Assembly (NCBI RefSeq): GCF_036924525.1
Contig: NZ_JAZHRU010000001.1
Location: 3,997,001-4,061,000 of the forward strand
Source of the DNA: Bradyrhizobium sp. AZCC 1719
GTDB lineage: Bacteria; Pseudomonadota; Alphaproteobacteria; Rhizobiales; Xanthobacteraceae
DNA: 64,000 bases
Direction: 5' to 3'
Shown piece after piece: positions 27,521 through 37,297 of the stretch. Made by a program: the position numbers and the translations under genes. Numbering within the stretch: the stretch's first letter is position 1; each line of letters starts with the position of its first letter. The notes beneath the pieces were generated by a model. The model saw only the letters and a program-made list of their open reading frames with translations, did no database searches and had not been told where the DNA came from.

Positions 27521-29505
27521 TTCAATCCGGTTCTGCCTGGTGGACGCGGCACATCCGGCAAAACCGGTATCGGCTGCATTGGTTGCGAGGTGACTTCAGG
27601 CACCGCCGCATCGAGCTGCAGCACGGCGGCGGCCGCCGGCACCGCGGCATCCGCCATCGCGGCGTGGCCCTCGGCGCTAGGATGCACCGCGCCGCCATAG
27701 ACCGCGGACAAGACGCCCCAGGTCGCATCGTGGATATCGGATGGCTGCTGCGATGCCGGCAGGCCCTGCGGGTAGGTCATCGCCGCGAAGTAGCTGTCGT
27801 TGGCGTCGCGAATCCAGCGCGCGCGCGGCAGATAGGCGCGGTACTCGCCGGCGCTGCGGCCGCACAGCATCGGCTGGTTGGCGGCCGTGACGAGATCGGG
27901 ATCGAAGCTGTCGCCGGTCGCCGAGAAACATTGCCGATCGAATTCGGGATCGCTTTCGGCGCGTGCGCAGAAGCCGTGGCTGGCAAAACTGGCTTGATGG
28001 TTGTCGACGAAGGTCATGCGGTCGGCGCGCGGATTGCGGCACAGGATGCCGCCCTCGCAGAGCGCCAGCGCTCGCAACTGCGGCAGGAATTCGCTCTCGA
28101 CGAAGTTCGACACGGCGGCGAGCCGCTGCGGCTGGGCGTTGAACGAGGGATGAATGTCGAAGCCGGCGCGTCCGCCGGGGCAGGGCGCGCCGCCATTCGA
28201 CAGCGTCGGATTGGCGTAGGCGGTGTAGACCACCCGCGACAGGTCGCCGCCGAGAAGCGGCTTCAGCGCCTCGCGCAGCTTGGCAAAGCCCTGCGGCAGG
28301 TCCCGCGTCATCGCACTGCGTGCGTCGTCCACCGAGGCCATCACGCCGCTGCGCCGAAACAGCGCGCGTTCGGTCGTCGTGTCCACGATGACGTCAGCGA
28401 CAAGGCCGGAAAAGTAGATGTCGTTGGCGCCGATCGACAGCAGCACCAGGTCGAGCTGGCGGTCCGACTGGCGGCGTTTCGCGGCGGCGACGGCCTCACG
28501 CAGTTCGGCCAGTTGCCCGTTGACGGTGCCCTGGCACGCACCGCCCGATTTCGACGGCAAGCAGTCGCGGGCGCGCTGCGAGCCGAACAGCCCGTCGGCA
28601 ATGGTGGCGCCCGTGCAGGCCAGCGGCAGATAGGTCACCGCGATGTGCGGATATCGTACGGCAAGGGCCAGCGCGGTCCGGGTCTGATAGCTGTAGAGCG
28701 AACGGTGGCAGGCAGGGTTGAACCAGAGCGCGCTCTGCCGCTGCCAGACCGTCAGCAAATCGGGCGCCTCGCACGCGCGCCCGCCCTTGTAGCCCGCGCG
28801 GCTCGGCCGGTAATATTGCGAGGCCGCTGTTCCGAGATAGGAGCGGAAGCAGAAGCCTTCGTCGGCGAGCGCAATTGGGCGGTCCGGATTTCCCTCGCCG
28901 GACGCGATGCTGTCGCCGAGACCCGCTATGAAGATGTCGCGTACCGCGATCTCGGTGAAAGCGCGCTGACTGCCCTCCGAACTGGATATGTCGGCGGTCA
29001 CGACTGTGGTGCGGCCATAGCGGACGCGGAGATTGACCGGTTCGGCGCAGTCGAAAGCGGAAGTTTGCGGGCCGTCACCGTCGTCGACCGTCCAGGCGCA
29101 GGTGGCGCCGACCGGCACCGGGCCCGTCAGGCGGATCACGACCGGATGATCGATCGGCGTCAGATAGCTTTCTTTGGTGTTGTCGCGCGTGCAGGGCTCG
29201 CTGACGCGGCCCGCAAGATCGATACAGAGCCGGTTCACGGTGTTGCGCGCCCAGCCGCGGCCGTCGCTCTGGATCGCCAGCACCTGCTCCGAAGCCAGCA
29301 CGCTGCGGCCGCGTCCGCTTTCGGCATGCAGCAGGAAATCCCGCTCCTCACGGAACAGGCGGAAGCGGTTACGCACCTCCCAGGAAATCTGCAGCGGCCC
29401 ATAGCCGCCGGCGGTCTGGGCTTCCGCAGCGGACGTGAATATTCCAATCAGCACGCCGGCAAGCAGCGCGGCCGACATCATCGAACGTAGGAGAATTCCA
29501 GCCAT
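27517..29505 (-). CDS. Exported SGNH/GDSL hydrolase
   Basis: The 662-residue protein has a signal peptide (about residues 1-29, ending SAAEA) and a long N-terminal section before the hydrolase domain. The SGNH blocks are visible: [12 protein letters not shown] (about residue 195), GANDIYFSG (about 357), and the C-terminal catalytic Asp/His region [12 protein letters not shown] (about 608). A GAPC-like Cys-rich stretch near 480-510 may form disulfides. Family members act as esterases, lipases or acetyl-polysaccharide esterases. The N-terminal 190 residues resemble a beta-rich accessory domain, but I cannot name it. Probably periplasmic or extracellular. Its 3' end overlaps the DUF2147 gene by four bases. 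Confidence 0.8.
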   Translation of the reverse strand: MAGILLRSMMSAALLAGVLIGIFTSAAEAQTAGGYGPLQISWEVRNRFRLFREERDFLLHAESGRGRSVLASEQVLAIQSDGRGWARNTVNRLCIDLAGRVSEPCTRDNTKESYLTPIDHPVVIRLTGPVPVGATCAWTVDDGDGPQTSAFDCAEPVNLRVRYGRTTVVTADISSSEGSQRAFTEIAVRDIFIAGLGDSIASGEGNPDRPIALADEGFCFRSYLGTAASQYYRPSRAGYKGGRACEAPDLLTVWQRQSALWFNPACHRSLYSYQTRTALALAVRYPHIAVTYLPLACTGATIADGLFGSQRARDCLPSKSGGACQGTVNGQLAELREAVAAAKRRQSDRQLDLVLLSIGANDIYFSGLVADVIVDTTTERALFRRSGVMASVDDARSAMTRDLPQGFAKLREALKPLLGGDLSRVVYTAYANPTLSNGGAPCPGGRAGFDIHPSFNAQPQRLAAVSNFVESEFLPQLRALALCEGGILCRNPRADRMTFVDNHQASFASHGFCARAESDPEFDRQCFSATGDSFDPDLVTAANQPMLCGRSAGEYRAYLPRARWIRDANDSYFAAMTYPQGLPASQQPSDIHDATWGVLSAVYGGAVHPSAEGHAAMADAAVPAAAAVLQLDAAVPEVTSQPMQPIPVLPDVPRPPGRTGLN

Positions 29506-29602
29506 GGCGTCGTTTGACGTTAGTGGTAAGGCAGAAATAAGAGAATGGGGCAGCTCCGGCTCAAAACACCAGACGGCGCAGATAACGACGCCGTTACCAG
29601 CT

Positions 29603-30658
29603 TCAGGGTTGCCGGCCGTTGATCGGGTGCCGCACCCTGGCCTTGGCCGTACAGGCTTCGCTGAGCCGGCGCCGTTCCTGCCAGGGCTGCACCACGCTGA
29701 GCCAGACTTCGCGCGTTCCCATGATCGAAATCGAGATACCGAAGGGGATCAGGAAGTAGAGGATCCGGAACACCACCAGCGTCGCCAGCAATTCTTCCCT
29801 GCCGAACTGCGGCAGCGCCACCAGCATCGCCGCGTCGAACACGCCGATGCTGCCGGGCGCATGGCTGGCAAAACCGAGCAGCGTCGCCAGGATGAATACC
29901 ACCGCCAGCGAAACGAAATCGATGTGCGGCGTCATCGGCATCAACAAATACATCGCCAGCGCGCAGAAGCCGAGATCGACGACGCCGATGAGGACTTGCA
30001 GCAGCGTCAGCCGGGCGGAGGGCAACACGACCTTCCAGCCGTTCTGGCCGAGCTCACGGCGGCCTTCACCCATCAATAGCCAGACGAAATAGGCGGCGAT
30101 GCCGGCAAGACAGCCGATCGCGATCAAGCGGTTCATGGCCGGCGGCAACAGGTCCATCGCCGACGCCGCCTCGGGATGCCAGGCCATGCCGAGGCCGAGC
30201 ACGAACAGATTGCCGAGCCAGAAGGTGAGACCCGAGAGGAAGCAGATTTTTGCGACATCGATTGCCGTCAGGCCGTAGTCGGAATAGATCCGGAACCTGA
30301 TCGCGCCGCCGGTAAACACGGTGGCACCGATATTGTGACCAATGGTGTAGCTCGTGAAGCTCGACAGCGCGGCGATGCGATAGGGCACGTGCGTCTTGCC
30401 AATGGTTCGCAAGGCAAAGAAATCATAGAAGGTCAGCGTGCAAAACGCCCCCACCACGCAGAGCGCTGCCAGCGCGATGCGATGCGGTGCTATTTCAGTC
30501 AGCGCAGTTAGAATGATCCCGGTGTCGACGCCCTTGAGGGTGCGCACCAGATGGGTGATCGCAAGAGCTATGATGAGAAGACTCGCGACAATTCCCAGCC
30601 GTTTCCAGCCGATCTTCTCCTTGAAGCCACGCCTGAGCGCGGTCAGCAGCCGATGCAT
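29603..30658 (-). CDS. YbhN/lysylphosphatidylglycerol synthase-type membrane protein
   Basis: This 351-residue inner-membrane protein matches the UPF0104/YbhN group, equal to the N-terminal transmembrane part of lysylphosphatidylglycerol synthase (MprF) without the catalytic domain. About eight helices are visible, with family-like motifs FFALRTIGKTHVPYRIAALSSF and GHNIGATVFTGGAIRFRIY near residues 95-130 and the late stretch FASHAPGSIGVFDAAML. In MprF this part flips aminoacyl-lipids, and other relatives transfer or flip lipids, so a lipid substrate is plausible. The ATG at 30658 follows GGGAGG. The gene is divergent from the DUF892 gene. Confidence 0.82.
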   Translation of the reverse strand: MHRLLTALRRGFKEKIGWKRLGIVASLLIIALAITHLVRTLKGVDTGIILTALTEIAPHRIALAALCVVGAFCTLTFYDFFALRTIGKTHVPYRIAALSSFTSYTIGHNIGATVFTGGAIRFRIYSDYGLTAIDVAKICFLSGLTFWLGNLFVLGLGMAWHPEAASAMDLLPPAMNRLIAIGCLAGIAAYFVWLLMGEGRRELGQNGWKVVLPSARLTLLQVLIGVVDLGFCALAMYLLMPMTPHIDFVSLAVVFILATLLGFASHAPGSIGVFDAAMLVALPQFGREELLATLVVFRILYFLIPFGISISIMGTREVWLSVVQPWQERRRLSEACTAKARVRHPINGRQP

Positions 30659-31042
30659 TCATCCTCCCGGCGGGGCGGCAATACGTAAAGATGGGGCCTG
30701 TCACGACGGGTGACAGTCGACGGTCAGAGGCACCGTGCGCGAAACCCATAAGCCAAAACCGGGCCGTTGTGCAGCCCTTGACAAGCATGCCTTTTGGCGT
30801 CGTTCGCCGCCTTTGTCATACGCCATACATATGTCGCGGCGTTAACGAATTTGAGTCGCAACGAGGTCCGTTCCGCGGGTGCTTTTTGCCGCGCCGTTCC
30901 GTTCGTTCCATCGCGGCGCTTTCGCGGCTTTCAGGAACGTCCATCTCGCAACCAAGTTAGCCTTTAACAGCACCGAATATGAAGCGCGCCCGGCCAGCAC
31001 GGGGCCTGCGCCGTGCGTGTTCCCAAATGGAGGAGAACCGCA
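30659..31042. other. Intergenic region before DUF892 gene
   Basis: This 384-base divergent region holds no supported gene. A TTGACA at 30778-30783 has no matching -10 at the normal distance. The candidate stress-type promoter at 30934-30958 and the DUF892 ribosome binding site (GGAGGAG, about 31029-31035) are the only regulatory features I would support. Confidence 0.4.
30934..30958 (+). promoter_or_regulatory. Candidate EcfG-type general stress promoter
   Basis: GGAAC at 30934-30938, a 16-base spacer and AGTT at 30955-30958 differ by one base from the alphaproteobacterial EcfG consensus GGAAC-N16-CGTT. It lies 85 bases upstream of the DUF892 start codon. Similar ferritin-like genes are often in the general stress regulon. 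Confidence 0.35.
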
Positions 31043-31549
31043 ATGGGACTGTTCACCAAAGACATCAAGACGATGAATGACCTGTTCATCCATCAATTGC
31101 AGGATATCTACTATGCCGAGAAGCAACTCGTGAAAGCACTGCCAAAAATGGCCGAAAAGGCCACCGACAAGCAGCTCAAGCAGGGCTTCCTGAGCCATCT
31201 CGACGAAACCAAGACGCATGTGCAGCGCCTCGAAGAGATATTCCGCATGCACGGCGCCGAGGTGAAGGCGGCCGATTGCCCGGCGATCGACGGCATCATC
31301 GAGGAAGCCGACGATGTTGCGGGCGACATCGCTGATAAGGCCGTATTGGACGCGGCCCTGATCAACGCTGCCCAGGCTGCCGAGCACTATGAAATCACCC
31401 GTTACGGCAGCCTGGTCGCGTGGGCACGGCAGCTCGGCCGCAACGATTGCGCCAGCATCCTGCAGAAGACGCTCGACGAGGAAAAGACGGTCGACAAGAA
31501 GCTGACATCGCTGGCGGAAGGCAAGGTTAACCTGCGAGCCGCAAGCTGA
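31043..31549 (+). CDS. DUF892 (YciF-like) ferritin-like protein
   Basis: This 168-residue protein matches the DUF892/YciF family: a four-helix ferritin-like bundle. Conserved elements are MNDLFIHQLQDIYYAEKQLVKALPKMAEKA at the N terminus, HLDETKTHVQRLEEIF in the middle and AAEHYEITRYGSLVAWARQLG near 110-130; the Glu and His in these motifs are the potential di-metal ligands. E. coli YciF is induced by osmotic and general stress. The ATG at 31043 is chosen because GGAGGAG lies just upstream; a longer in-frame start at 31013 would add ten residues. The EcfG-like sequence upstream fits stress control. Confidence 0.88.
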   Translation: MGLFTKDIKTMNDLFIHQLQDIYYAEKQLVKALPKMAEKATDKQLKQGFLSHLDETKTHVQRLEEIFRMHGAEVKAADCPAIDGIIEEADDVAGDIADKAVLDAALINAAQAAEHYEITRYGSLVAWARQLGRNDCASILQKTLDEEKTVDKKLTSLAEGKVNLRAAS

Positions 31550-31721
31550 TCCATCGCGCCATTGAGGCAAAACGCCGCGCGGGAACGTAGCTCGCGCGGC
31601 GTTTCCGCGCCGGCATGCCTGGCATGCCAAAAAGCGTTTGTTCACCATCCGCGCAACTGCGTCGCGGCGGTTACGCCAAATATACCAATAGGGGTGCTGT
31701 TACAGGCCTTCGGGGGTCTGT

Positions 31722-34124
31722 ATGTACCGCGTCCTAACTTGCCTCACTTCCGAGCATGACTGGCGCCTGGTCGTGCTCGCCGGTGTCATTTGCTGGCTCG
31801 CCAGTGCAGTCGCCATCAGCCTGTTTCATCGTGCCAGGGCCTCGCGCGGCCGTACGCGTGCGATCTGGATCGGCCTCGACGCAGCGGTCGGCGGCTGCGG
31901 AATCTGGGCTACCCATTTCGTCGCGATGCTGGCCTACGATCCCGGCGCCGGAGCCGGATACAGCATTCCCGTTACGCTGTTGTCGCTGGTCTTCGCGATA
32001 GGCATCGTCGCCGTCGGTCTGTGCATTGCGCTGTCGAGCGCACGGTGGCCGGTGGTTGCGATTGGTGGCGCTGTGATTGGCGCGGGCGTCGCAGCGATGC
32101 ATTATACCGGCATGGCCGCACTCGAGCTTCCGGCGTTCATTGTGTGGTCGCCCGGCATCGTTGTGGCCTCGATCGTGTTTGGCAGCGTGTTTGCGGCCAT
32201 GGCGCTTCTTGTTGCCGTGCGTCGCGATCATCCCGCCTATACCATGGGCGCCACCGGGCTGCTGACGGTTGCCATCGTTTCGCATCATTTCACGGCGATG
32301 GGCGCCGTCACGCTGATTCCCGACCCCACGCTCGGGACCGACGGGCTGTCGATTTCGCCGACCGCGCTTTCCTTCCTGACAGCGGTGGCGGCGTTCGCCA
32401 TCCTCGGGCTATCGCTGCTGGCGGCCATGATCGATCGCCGCGCCAAGGGCGAGCTGCATCAGCAGAAAGTGCTGCTCGATACCGCGCTCGACAACATGTC
32501 GCAGGGACTTTGCATGTTCGATGCGGACGGCCGCATCCTGCTGTTCAACCAACGCTACGTCGAGCTGATGGACCGGTCCGGCATGCCGCTGCAAGGCCGG
32601 TTGCTGATCGACGTTCTGCGCCAACTGAAATCGGTCGGCGAATGGGACGGCGATCCCGATGAATTCTTCGCTGCGGTGGTAGCGGATGCCAAGGCCGGCA
32701 ACACCGTGACCAAGTCGATCGGCCGCAATGGACGTTCGCTCCGCGTCGTCGACCAGCCGATGAAGGGCGGTGGATGGGTCGCGACGTTCGAGGACATCAC
32801 CGAATGGCAGGCTGCCCAGGAACAGATTTCCCACATGGCGCGCCATGACGCGCTGACCAATCTGCCGAACCGGACGTTGTTCCGCGAGCAACTCGAGAAG
32901 GCGTTGCGGCTCGCCAAACGCAGCGATCAGCTTGCGGTGCTCTGCCTCGACCTCGACCACTTCAAGGATATCAATGATTCGCTCGGCCATCCGGTCGGCG
33001 ATGCGCTCTTGAAGGAAGTCGCCCGCCGTCTCGGCGAATGCATCACCGAGAATGACACGGTGGCGAGGCTGGGTGGGGACGAATTCGTGATCGTGCAGTT
33101 CTGCAACGATTGCGACCCGTCGGCCGTTTCCTTGCTCGCCAGCCACGTGGTCGAGAAGGTTTCGGCGCCCTACGAGATTGCCGGCCACCAGCTCGTCATC
33201 GGGGTCAGCATCGGCATTTCGCTGGCGCCGGAGGACGGCAAGAACCCCGACGAGCTTCTCAAGAAGGCCGACCTCGCGCTCTATCGCGCCAAGGAGGACG
33301 GCCGCGGCACCTACCGCTTCTTCGAGACCGGGATGGACGCCCGCGCGCAGGCAAGGCGGCTCTTGGAGCTCGACTTGCGCGCCGCGCTGCAGCGCGGAGA
33401 ATTCGAAGTCTATTACCAGCCGATCCGCGACGTCGCCAAAGATGTCGTCGTCGGTTTCGAAGCGCTGGTGCGGTGGAATCATGCGCTCCGCGGCATGATC
33501 TCTCCGGCCAACTTCATTCCGCTGGCGGAGGAAACCGGCCTGATCGTGCCGATCGGCGACTGGGTGTTGCGCCGAGCCTGCCTCGACGCGGCCCAGTGGT
33601 CGCAGGATGTCGGCGTCGCCGTCAATCTGTCGCCGGTGCAGTTCAAGAATCCCAATCTGGTATCGACGGTGACGGAGGCGCTGAAAGACTCGGGCCTTCC
33701 GGCGCACCGGCTCGAGCTCGAGATCACCGAATCGGTGTTACTGCAAAGCAGCGAGGCCACGCTCTCGGCTCTGCACGAGCTTCGCGCCCTTGGCGTCCGG
33801 ATTTCGCTCGACGACTTCGGAACCGGATATTCGTCCCTCAGTTACCTGCGCAGCTTCCCGTTCGACAAGATCAAGATCGATCGCTCGTTCATCACCGAAC
33901 TGGCGACACGCGATGATTCGATGGCGATCGTCCGCGCCGTGACCGGCCTGGGCAAGAGCCTGGGTATCATCACCACGGCTGAAGGCGTCGAGACCGACGC
34001 GCAGTTCGAGCTCTTGCGCCAGGAGGGCTGCACGCAGGCGCAAGGCTATCTGTTCAGCCCGCCGCGTCCCGCTGCCGAGGTGGAGACGATGCTGTCGAAG
34101 CCACGGGCGCGGGTCGTCGCTTAG
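31722..34124 (+). CDS. MHYT-PAS-GGDEF-EAL cyclic-di-GMP protein
   Basis: An 800-residue membrane signalling protein. Residues about 1-240 form the MHYT sensor with seven helices; its three motifs are THFVAM (about 66), MHYTGMAAL (about 126) and SHHFTAMGA (about 188). A PAS-like domain follows at about 250-365. The GGDEF domain (about 375-535) has intact LGGDEFVIV, so cyclase activity is possible, but the inhibitory RxxD site just upstream reads TEND, losing the Arg. The EAL domain (about 550-795) has an intact EAL (FEALVRWNH) and DDFGTGYSS. The MHYT domain is thought to sense a diatomic gas. The protein could make or degrade c-di-GMP. The gene stands alone, 173 bases after DUF892. Confidence 0.92.
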   Translation: MYRVLTCLTSEHDWRLVVLAGVICWLASAVAISLFHRARASRGRTRAIWIGLDAAVGGCGIWATHFVAMLAYDPGAGAGYSIPVTLLSLVFAIGIVAVGLCIALSSARWPVVAIGGAVIGAGVAAMHYTGMAALELPAFIVWSPGIVVASIVFGSVFAAMALLVAVRRDHPAYTMGATGLLTVAIVSHHFTAMGAVTLIPDPTLGTDGLSISPTALSFLTAVAAFAILGLSLLAAMIDRRAKGELHQQKVLLDTALDNMSQGLCMFDADGRILLFNQRYVELMDRSGMPLQGRLLIDVLRQLKSVGEWDGDPDEFFAAVVADAKAGNTVTKSIGRNGRSLRVVDQPMKGGGWVATFEDITEWQAAQEQISHMARHDALTNLPNRTLFREQLEKALRLAKRSDQLAVLCLDLDHFKDINDSLGHPVGDALLKEVARRLGECITENDTVARLGGDEFVIVQFCNDCDPSAVSLLASHVVEKVSAPYEIAGHQLVIGVSIGISLAPEDGKNPDELLKKADLALYRAKEDGRGTYRFFETGMDARAQARRLLELDLRAALQRGEFEVYYQPIRDVAKDVVVGFEALVRWNHALRGMISPANFIPLAEETGLIVPIGDWVLRRACLDAAQWSQDVGVAVNLSPVQFKNPNLVSTVTEALKDSGLPAHRLELEITESVLLQSSEATLSALHELRALGVRISLDDFGTGYSSLSYLRSFPFDKIKIDRSFITELATRDDSMAIVRAVTGLGKSLGIITTAEGVETDAQFELLRQEGCTQAQGYLFSPPRPAAEVETMLSKPRARVVA

Positions 34125-34133
34125 TTTCTCTCT

Positions 34134-34568
34134 TTAAGCCTCGCGCAACGCGAAATGCGCGCCGCAGAATGCCATCACGGCGCCGAGGCATAAGGCCGCA
34201 AGGCCGGCGAGCACGCCCGACACCGTCGGGACCGGGCTCGGCGACGAGGCGGCCTGTCCGGCGCCGGCAAGGATCAGCACGCCGACCGCGATCAGGAACT
34301 GTCGCATCCGCTGCGGAATTTGGCCCGAGGCCGCGCTGTGCATCAGGTTGGCGGTAAAATAGCCGCCGGAAAAGCCCACGGTCGCGATCAGCCACCACGC
34401 GATTGCCGCGCCCGCGGGCATGAATTCGCTTGTGTCTGTTCGCCACAGGCCGCCGAGATCGAGCCCGTAACGTGCGCCCAACATGTGCACGGCCAGCGCC
34501 AGCAGCACTCCGGAAACAATCGCGCCGGCCAGGATCAGGCGACGCGGAAAATAAGTCGTATCGGCCAT
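34134..34568 (-). CDS. Small four-helix membrane protein of unknown function
   Basis: This 144-residue hydrophobic protein has four predicted helices: near residues 10-28, 53-75, 87-107 and 118-140. The start MADTTYFPRRLILAGAIVSGV at 34568 is preferred to an upstream in-frame start at 34715, whose extension is Cys/Arg-rich and unlikely. I do not recognise the family. It is convergent with the MHYT gene (10-base gap) and divergent from the next plus-strand membrane protein. Confidence 0.6.
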   Translation of the reverse strand: MADTTYFPRRLILAGAIVSGVLLALAVHMLGARYGLDLGGLWRTDTSEFMPAGAAIAWWLIATVGFSGGYFTANLMHSAASGQIPQRMRQFLIAVGVLILAGAGQAASSPSPVPTVSGVLAGLAALCLGAVMAFCGAHFALREA

Positions 34569-34639
34569 GGCCCGCTTGTAAGGTAAAGCCAGCTCGCCGC
34601 GCAAGCAGGCCGCGTTCAACTCACAACGGGATTTTTGGA

Positions 34640-35272
34640 TTGTCCACCGCACGACCGGAACAGACAGCGACAGCAGGCGAGAGCACGCTCGGGACCCGCT
34701 ACGCCTACAAGGCATCGCTGATCGGATCAGCGCATGAATTTGAACTGACGGAACAAGGCCTGTCGTGGGAGGCGAGGGGAAAATCCGGGATGTGGCCCTA
34801 TGCCGATATCGCCGCCGTGCGCCTGTCCTATCGGCCGATGTCGATGCAGTCGCGCCGCTTCCGCGCCGATATCGAGCACAAGAGCGGCCAGAGCATTTCG
34901 GTTTTTTCGACGACTTGGCAGACGGTTGCGCTGATGGCGCCGCAGGACCGCGACTACCGCGCCTTCATCGAACTGTTGCACGCGCGCCTGAAGGCCGCAG
35001 GCGGCAGGGTCGCGCTGGTCGGCGGCATCGGGCCGATGACCTATGCCGGCGGCTGTCTGCTGCTGGCGCTGGTTGCGATCGCGATCGCAGGATTGCTCGC
35101 GCGCGCAGTCGCTACGGGTGAATTCGCCGGCGCCTTGTTCCTGGTCGGGTTCGCCGCCCTGTTCGGATGGCAGATGGGCGGCTTCATCCGGCGCAACAAG
35201 CCGCGGCTGTACACGTTCGATGAGCTGCCCGAGACGTTGCTGCCGCCGGCGCCTCGCAATCCGGCGAAATGA
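34640..35272 (+). CDS. Membrane protein of unknown function with soluble N-terminal domain
   Basis: The product has about 210 residues. The N-terminal half is soluble and rich in beta strands (GSAHEFELTEQGLSWEAR, WPYADIAAVRLSYRPM). Two hydrophobic helices follow at about residues 137-160 and 163-185, and the C terminus is polar, ending APRNPAK. The TTG at 34640 is the best start, since the longer frame (to 34430) encodes an unlikely basic stretch. I do not recognise the family with confidence; a PH-like beta domain with membrane anchor is one possibility. It is divergent from the four-helix gene at 34568. Confidence 0.55.
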   Translation: MSTARPEQTATAGESTLGTRYAYKASLIGSAHEFELTEQGLSWEARGKSGMWPYADIAAVRLSYRPMSMQSRRFRADIEHKSGQSISVFSTTWQTVALMAPQDRDYRAFIELLHARLKAAGGRVALVGGIGPMTYAGGCLLLALVAIAIAGLLARAVATGEFAGALFLVGFAALFGWQMGGFIRRNKPRLYTFDELPETLLPPAPRNPAK

Positions 35273-35342
35273 AATGTGACTTCGCCCGACGCAGGACGCG
35301 CGGCATCATGATCGGATCGTTTTCGTTATCAGACGAACTGCC

Positions 35343-35952
35343 GTGACGGATCGAAACAGGCGATCGCCAACCGAGGCCGAAATTGCCGCGATCAACACGC
35401 GGCATCTGATCGAGACGCCGTTACGGCCGGCCGACCTGCTGTTCGTATTCGGAACGCGCGAGGATGTCGAGGAGCGCGTCGATGAAGCCTGCAGGCTGTG
35501 GCGCGACGGATATTTTCGCTGGGCGATCGTGAGCGGCGGGCGTGACGCCGGGATCGGATCTGTCGGAATGCGAGGTCATTGCGGGTGCCATGATCGCGCG
35601 GGGCGTTCCGGCCGACATCATCCTGAGAGAGGAGCGCGCGATGAACACCGGCGAAAACGTGATCCTTTCGCTGCCGATCATCGACGCTGCCCTCGGCCTC
35701 GCCAACATCCGCAGCGTGATCTGTCTCGGCAATACTTGGACCGCGCGCCGCTATCCGATGACGCTGCACCGACACTGGCCGGAAGTGGAGAAGATGCTGG
35801 TCATGGTCGACAGCTTCACAACGCCGCGGGCGCTCTGGCACACCGACGCCGAATTCAGCCGCCGCATGCTCCGCGAATGGGACAAGATCGAGCCGTACAA
35901 GGCGAGGGGCTTCATCGCGGAATGGCCGGCAAGCCGGGCAGGCGACCGATAG
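35343..35952 (+). pseudogene. DUF218/YdcF-family gene broken by a frameshift
   Basis: Two plus-strand frames together encode one DUF218/YdcF protein. The first (from GTG at 35343) gives TEAEIAAINTRHLIETPLRPADLLFVFGTREDVEER and ends in SGG. The second (from about 35542) continues VTPGSDLSECEVIAGAMIARGVPADIILREERAMNTGENV through the typical C terminus. One extra G in the GGG run at 35538-35540 shifts the frame; removing it gives a continuous product of about 202 residues. YdcF-type proteins are cytoplasmic or membrane-linked with unknown enzymatic role. The break may be real or a sequencing error. It lies after the membrane protein gene at 34640, on the same strand. Confidence 0.8.
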
Positions 35953-35954
35953 TT

Positions 35955-37295
35955 CTACTCGGTCGTATCGACGTCTTCTTTCGCAGTCAGCATTCCCGAC
36001 AACGTGCGTAGCGCCAGATCGAGCTGTTCGGTGCTGGGGGCGCCGAGCGCCAGGCGGACAGCGTTGGGGGCGTGTCCCGGACTTACGGCGAAGGTGGTCG
36101 AAGGGGTCAACGCGATGTCGCGTCGGGCCGCGGCCGCGACGAATGTCTGCGAGCGCCAATGCTGGGGCAGGGTCAGCCAGAGATGGTAGGATTTGACGTT
36201 GGCCTGAACATCGAATCCGGCGAGGTATTTGGCCGCCATCTGCTGACGTCGTGCCGCATCGATCCGTTTCAGGCGTGACAGCTCGCTAACGGTGCCATCT
36301 GCCATCAGCCGCTGTCCGGCGGCAAACGCAAATCCCGAAGCCGTCCACCCACCCGATCGAACCGCGGACATGACGCGTTCGCGCAGCCGCGGCGGCGAAA
36401 CGATGAAGCCGAGGGCAAGGCCGGGCGCCACCTTCTTCGACAGGCTGTCGAGCGTGATGCAGCTATCCGGCGCGAGCGCGGCCATCGGAGTTTCTTCGTC
36501 AAGAAAGCCGTAGACCGTATCCTCGATGACGGTGAGGCCGAGCTTCTCGACCACGCGCAGCAAATCGGCCCGACGCGCCGCTGGCATGGTCATGCCGAGC
36601 GGATTTTGAATCGTCGGCTGAACGTACAGCGCCGACAAATGCGCTTCGCGGTGAGCCTTCTGCACCGCGTCGGGGCGAACGCCGTACTCATCCATCGCAA
36701 GCGGCACCAGCGTCACGCCAAGCCGGACGGCGATGTCCTTGATGAACGGATAAGTCAGCGCCTCGACGCCGCAGCGGCCGCCGCTCGGCACCACCGCCGC
36801 TAGCGCCGCGGCGATGCATTGCCGCCCGTTCGCGGTGAAGACGAGTTGGTCGGGGGCAGGAGACCAGTCCTCGCGAGAGAGAAACTCGGCGGAAATGGTC
36901 CGTGCGGCAAGAGTGCCTGCCGTGGTCGAGTGCCGCAACGCGAGGTCGAGCACCTCGGGGCGTTCCAGCCCTGCAAGGCTTCTCGCGATCATCGCCGATT
37001 GTGTCGGCAGTATCGGATAGTTCACTTCCAGATCGATGCGCGCGCCGCGCGGTTCTGCCGGCATGGCGATGCCGCGGCGCGTCTCGCCAGACACGAACGT
37101 GCCGCGCCCGACTTCGCCGACCACCAGGCCGCGGCGCAACAACTCGGTATAGACGCGGCTCGCGGTCGAGACCGCGATCTTGCGCTGATAGGCGAAACTG
37201 CGTTGCGGCGGCAGGCGATCGCCGGGCTTGAGCGCGCCATTGGCGATCTCGGCGGCGACGGTATCGGCAAGCTTTAAGTACTCGAACTTCGACAT
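35955..37295 (-). CDS. MocR-type transcriptional regulator (GntR-aminotransferase fusion)
   Basis: The 446-residue protein joins an N-terminal GntR winged helix (residues about 1-70; motif LPPQRSFAYQRKIAVSTASRVYTELLRRG) to a PLP-dependent aminotransferase-like domain (about 95-440). The PLP-binding Lys is in TLDSLSKKVAPGLALGF, and upstream motifs VFTANGRQCIAAAL and SALYVQPTIQNPLG are present. MocR proteins use PLP as a sensor rather than for catalysis, and the domain can be inactive. The start MSKFEYLKLADTVA at 37295 is chosen; the frame is open upstream to 37463 but that part overlaps the operator array. Divergent from a DUF1127 gene, with shared repeats TTGCACC between. Confidence 0.9.
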   Translation of the reverse strand: MSKFEYLKLADTVAAEIANGALKPGDRLPPQRSFAYQRKIAVSTASRVYTELLRRGLVVGEVGRGTFVSGETRRGIAMPAEPRGARIDLEVNYPILPTQSAMIARSLAGLERPEVLDLALRHSTTAGTLAARTISAEFLSREDWSPAPDQLVFTANGRQCIAAALAAVVPSGGRCGVEALTYPFIKDIAVRLGVTLVPLAMDEYGVRPDAVQKAHREAHLSALYVQPTIQNPLGMTMPAARRADLLRVVEKLGLTVIEDTVYGFLDEETPMAALAPDSCITLDSLSKKVAPGLALGFIVSPPRLRERVMSAVRSGGWTASGFAFAAGQRLMADGTVSELSRLKRIDAARRQQMAAKYLAGFDVQANVKSYHLWLTLPQHWRSQTFVAAAARRDIALTPSTTFAVSPGHAPNAVRLALGAPSTEQLDLALRTLSGMLTAKEDVDTTE

Positions 37296-37297
37296 TA

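Noticed and set aside
30778..30783. TTGACA as a -35 element
   Set aside because: No acceptable -10 at 16-18 bases, and no gene start at a suitable distance.
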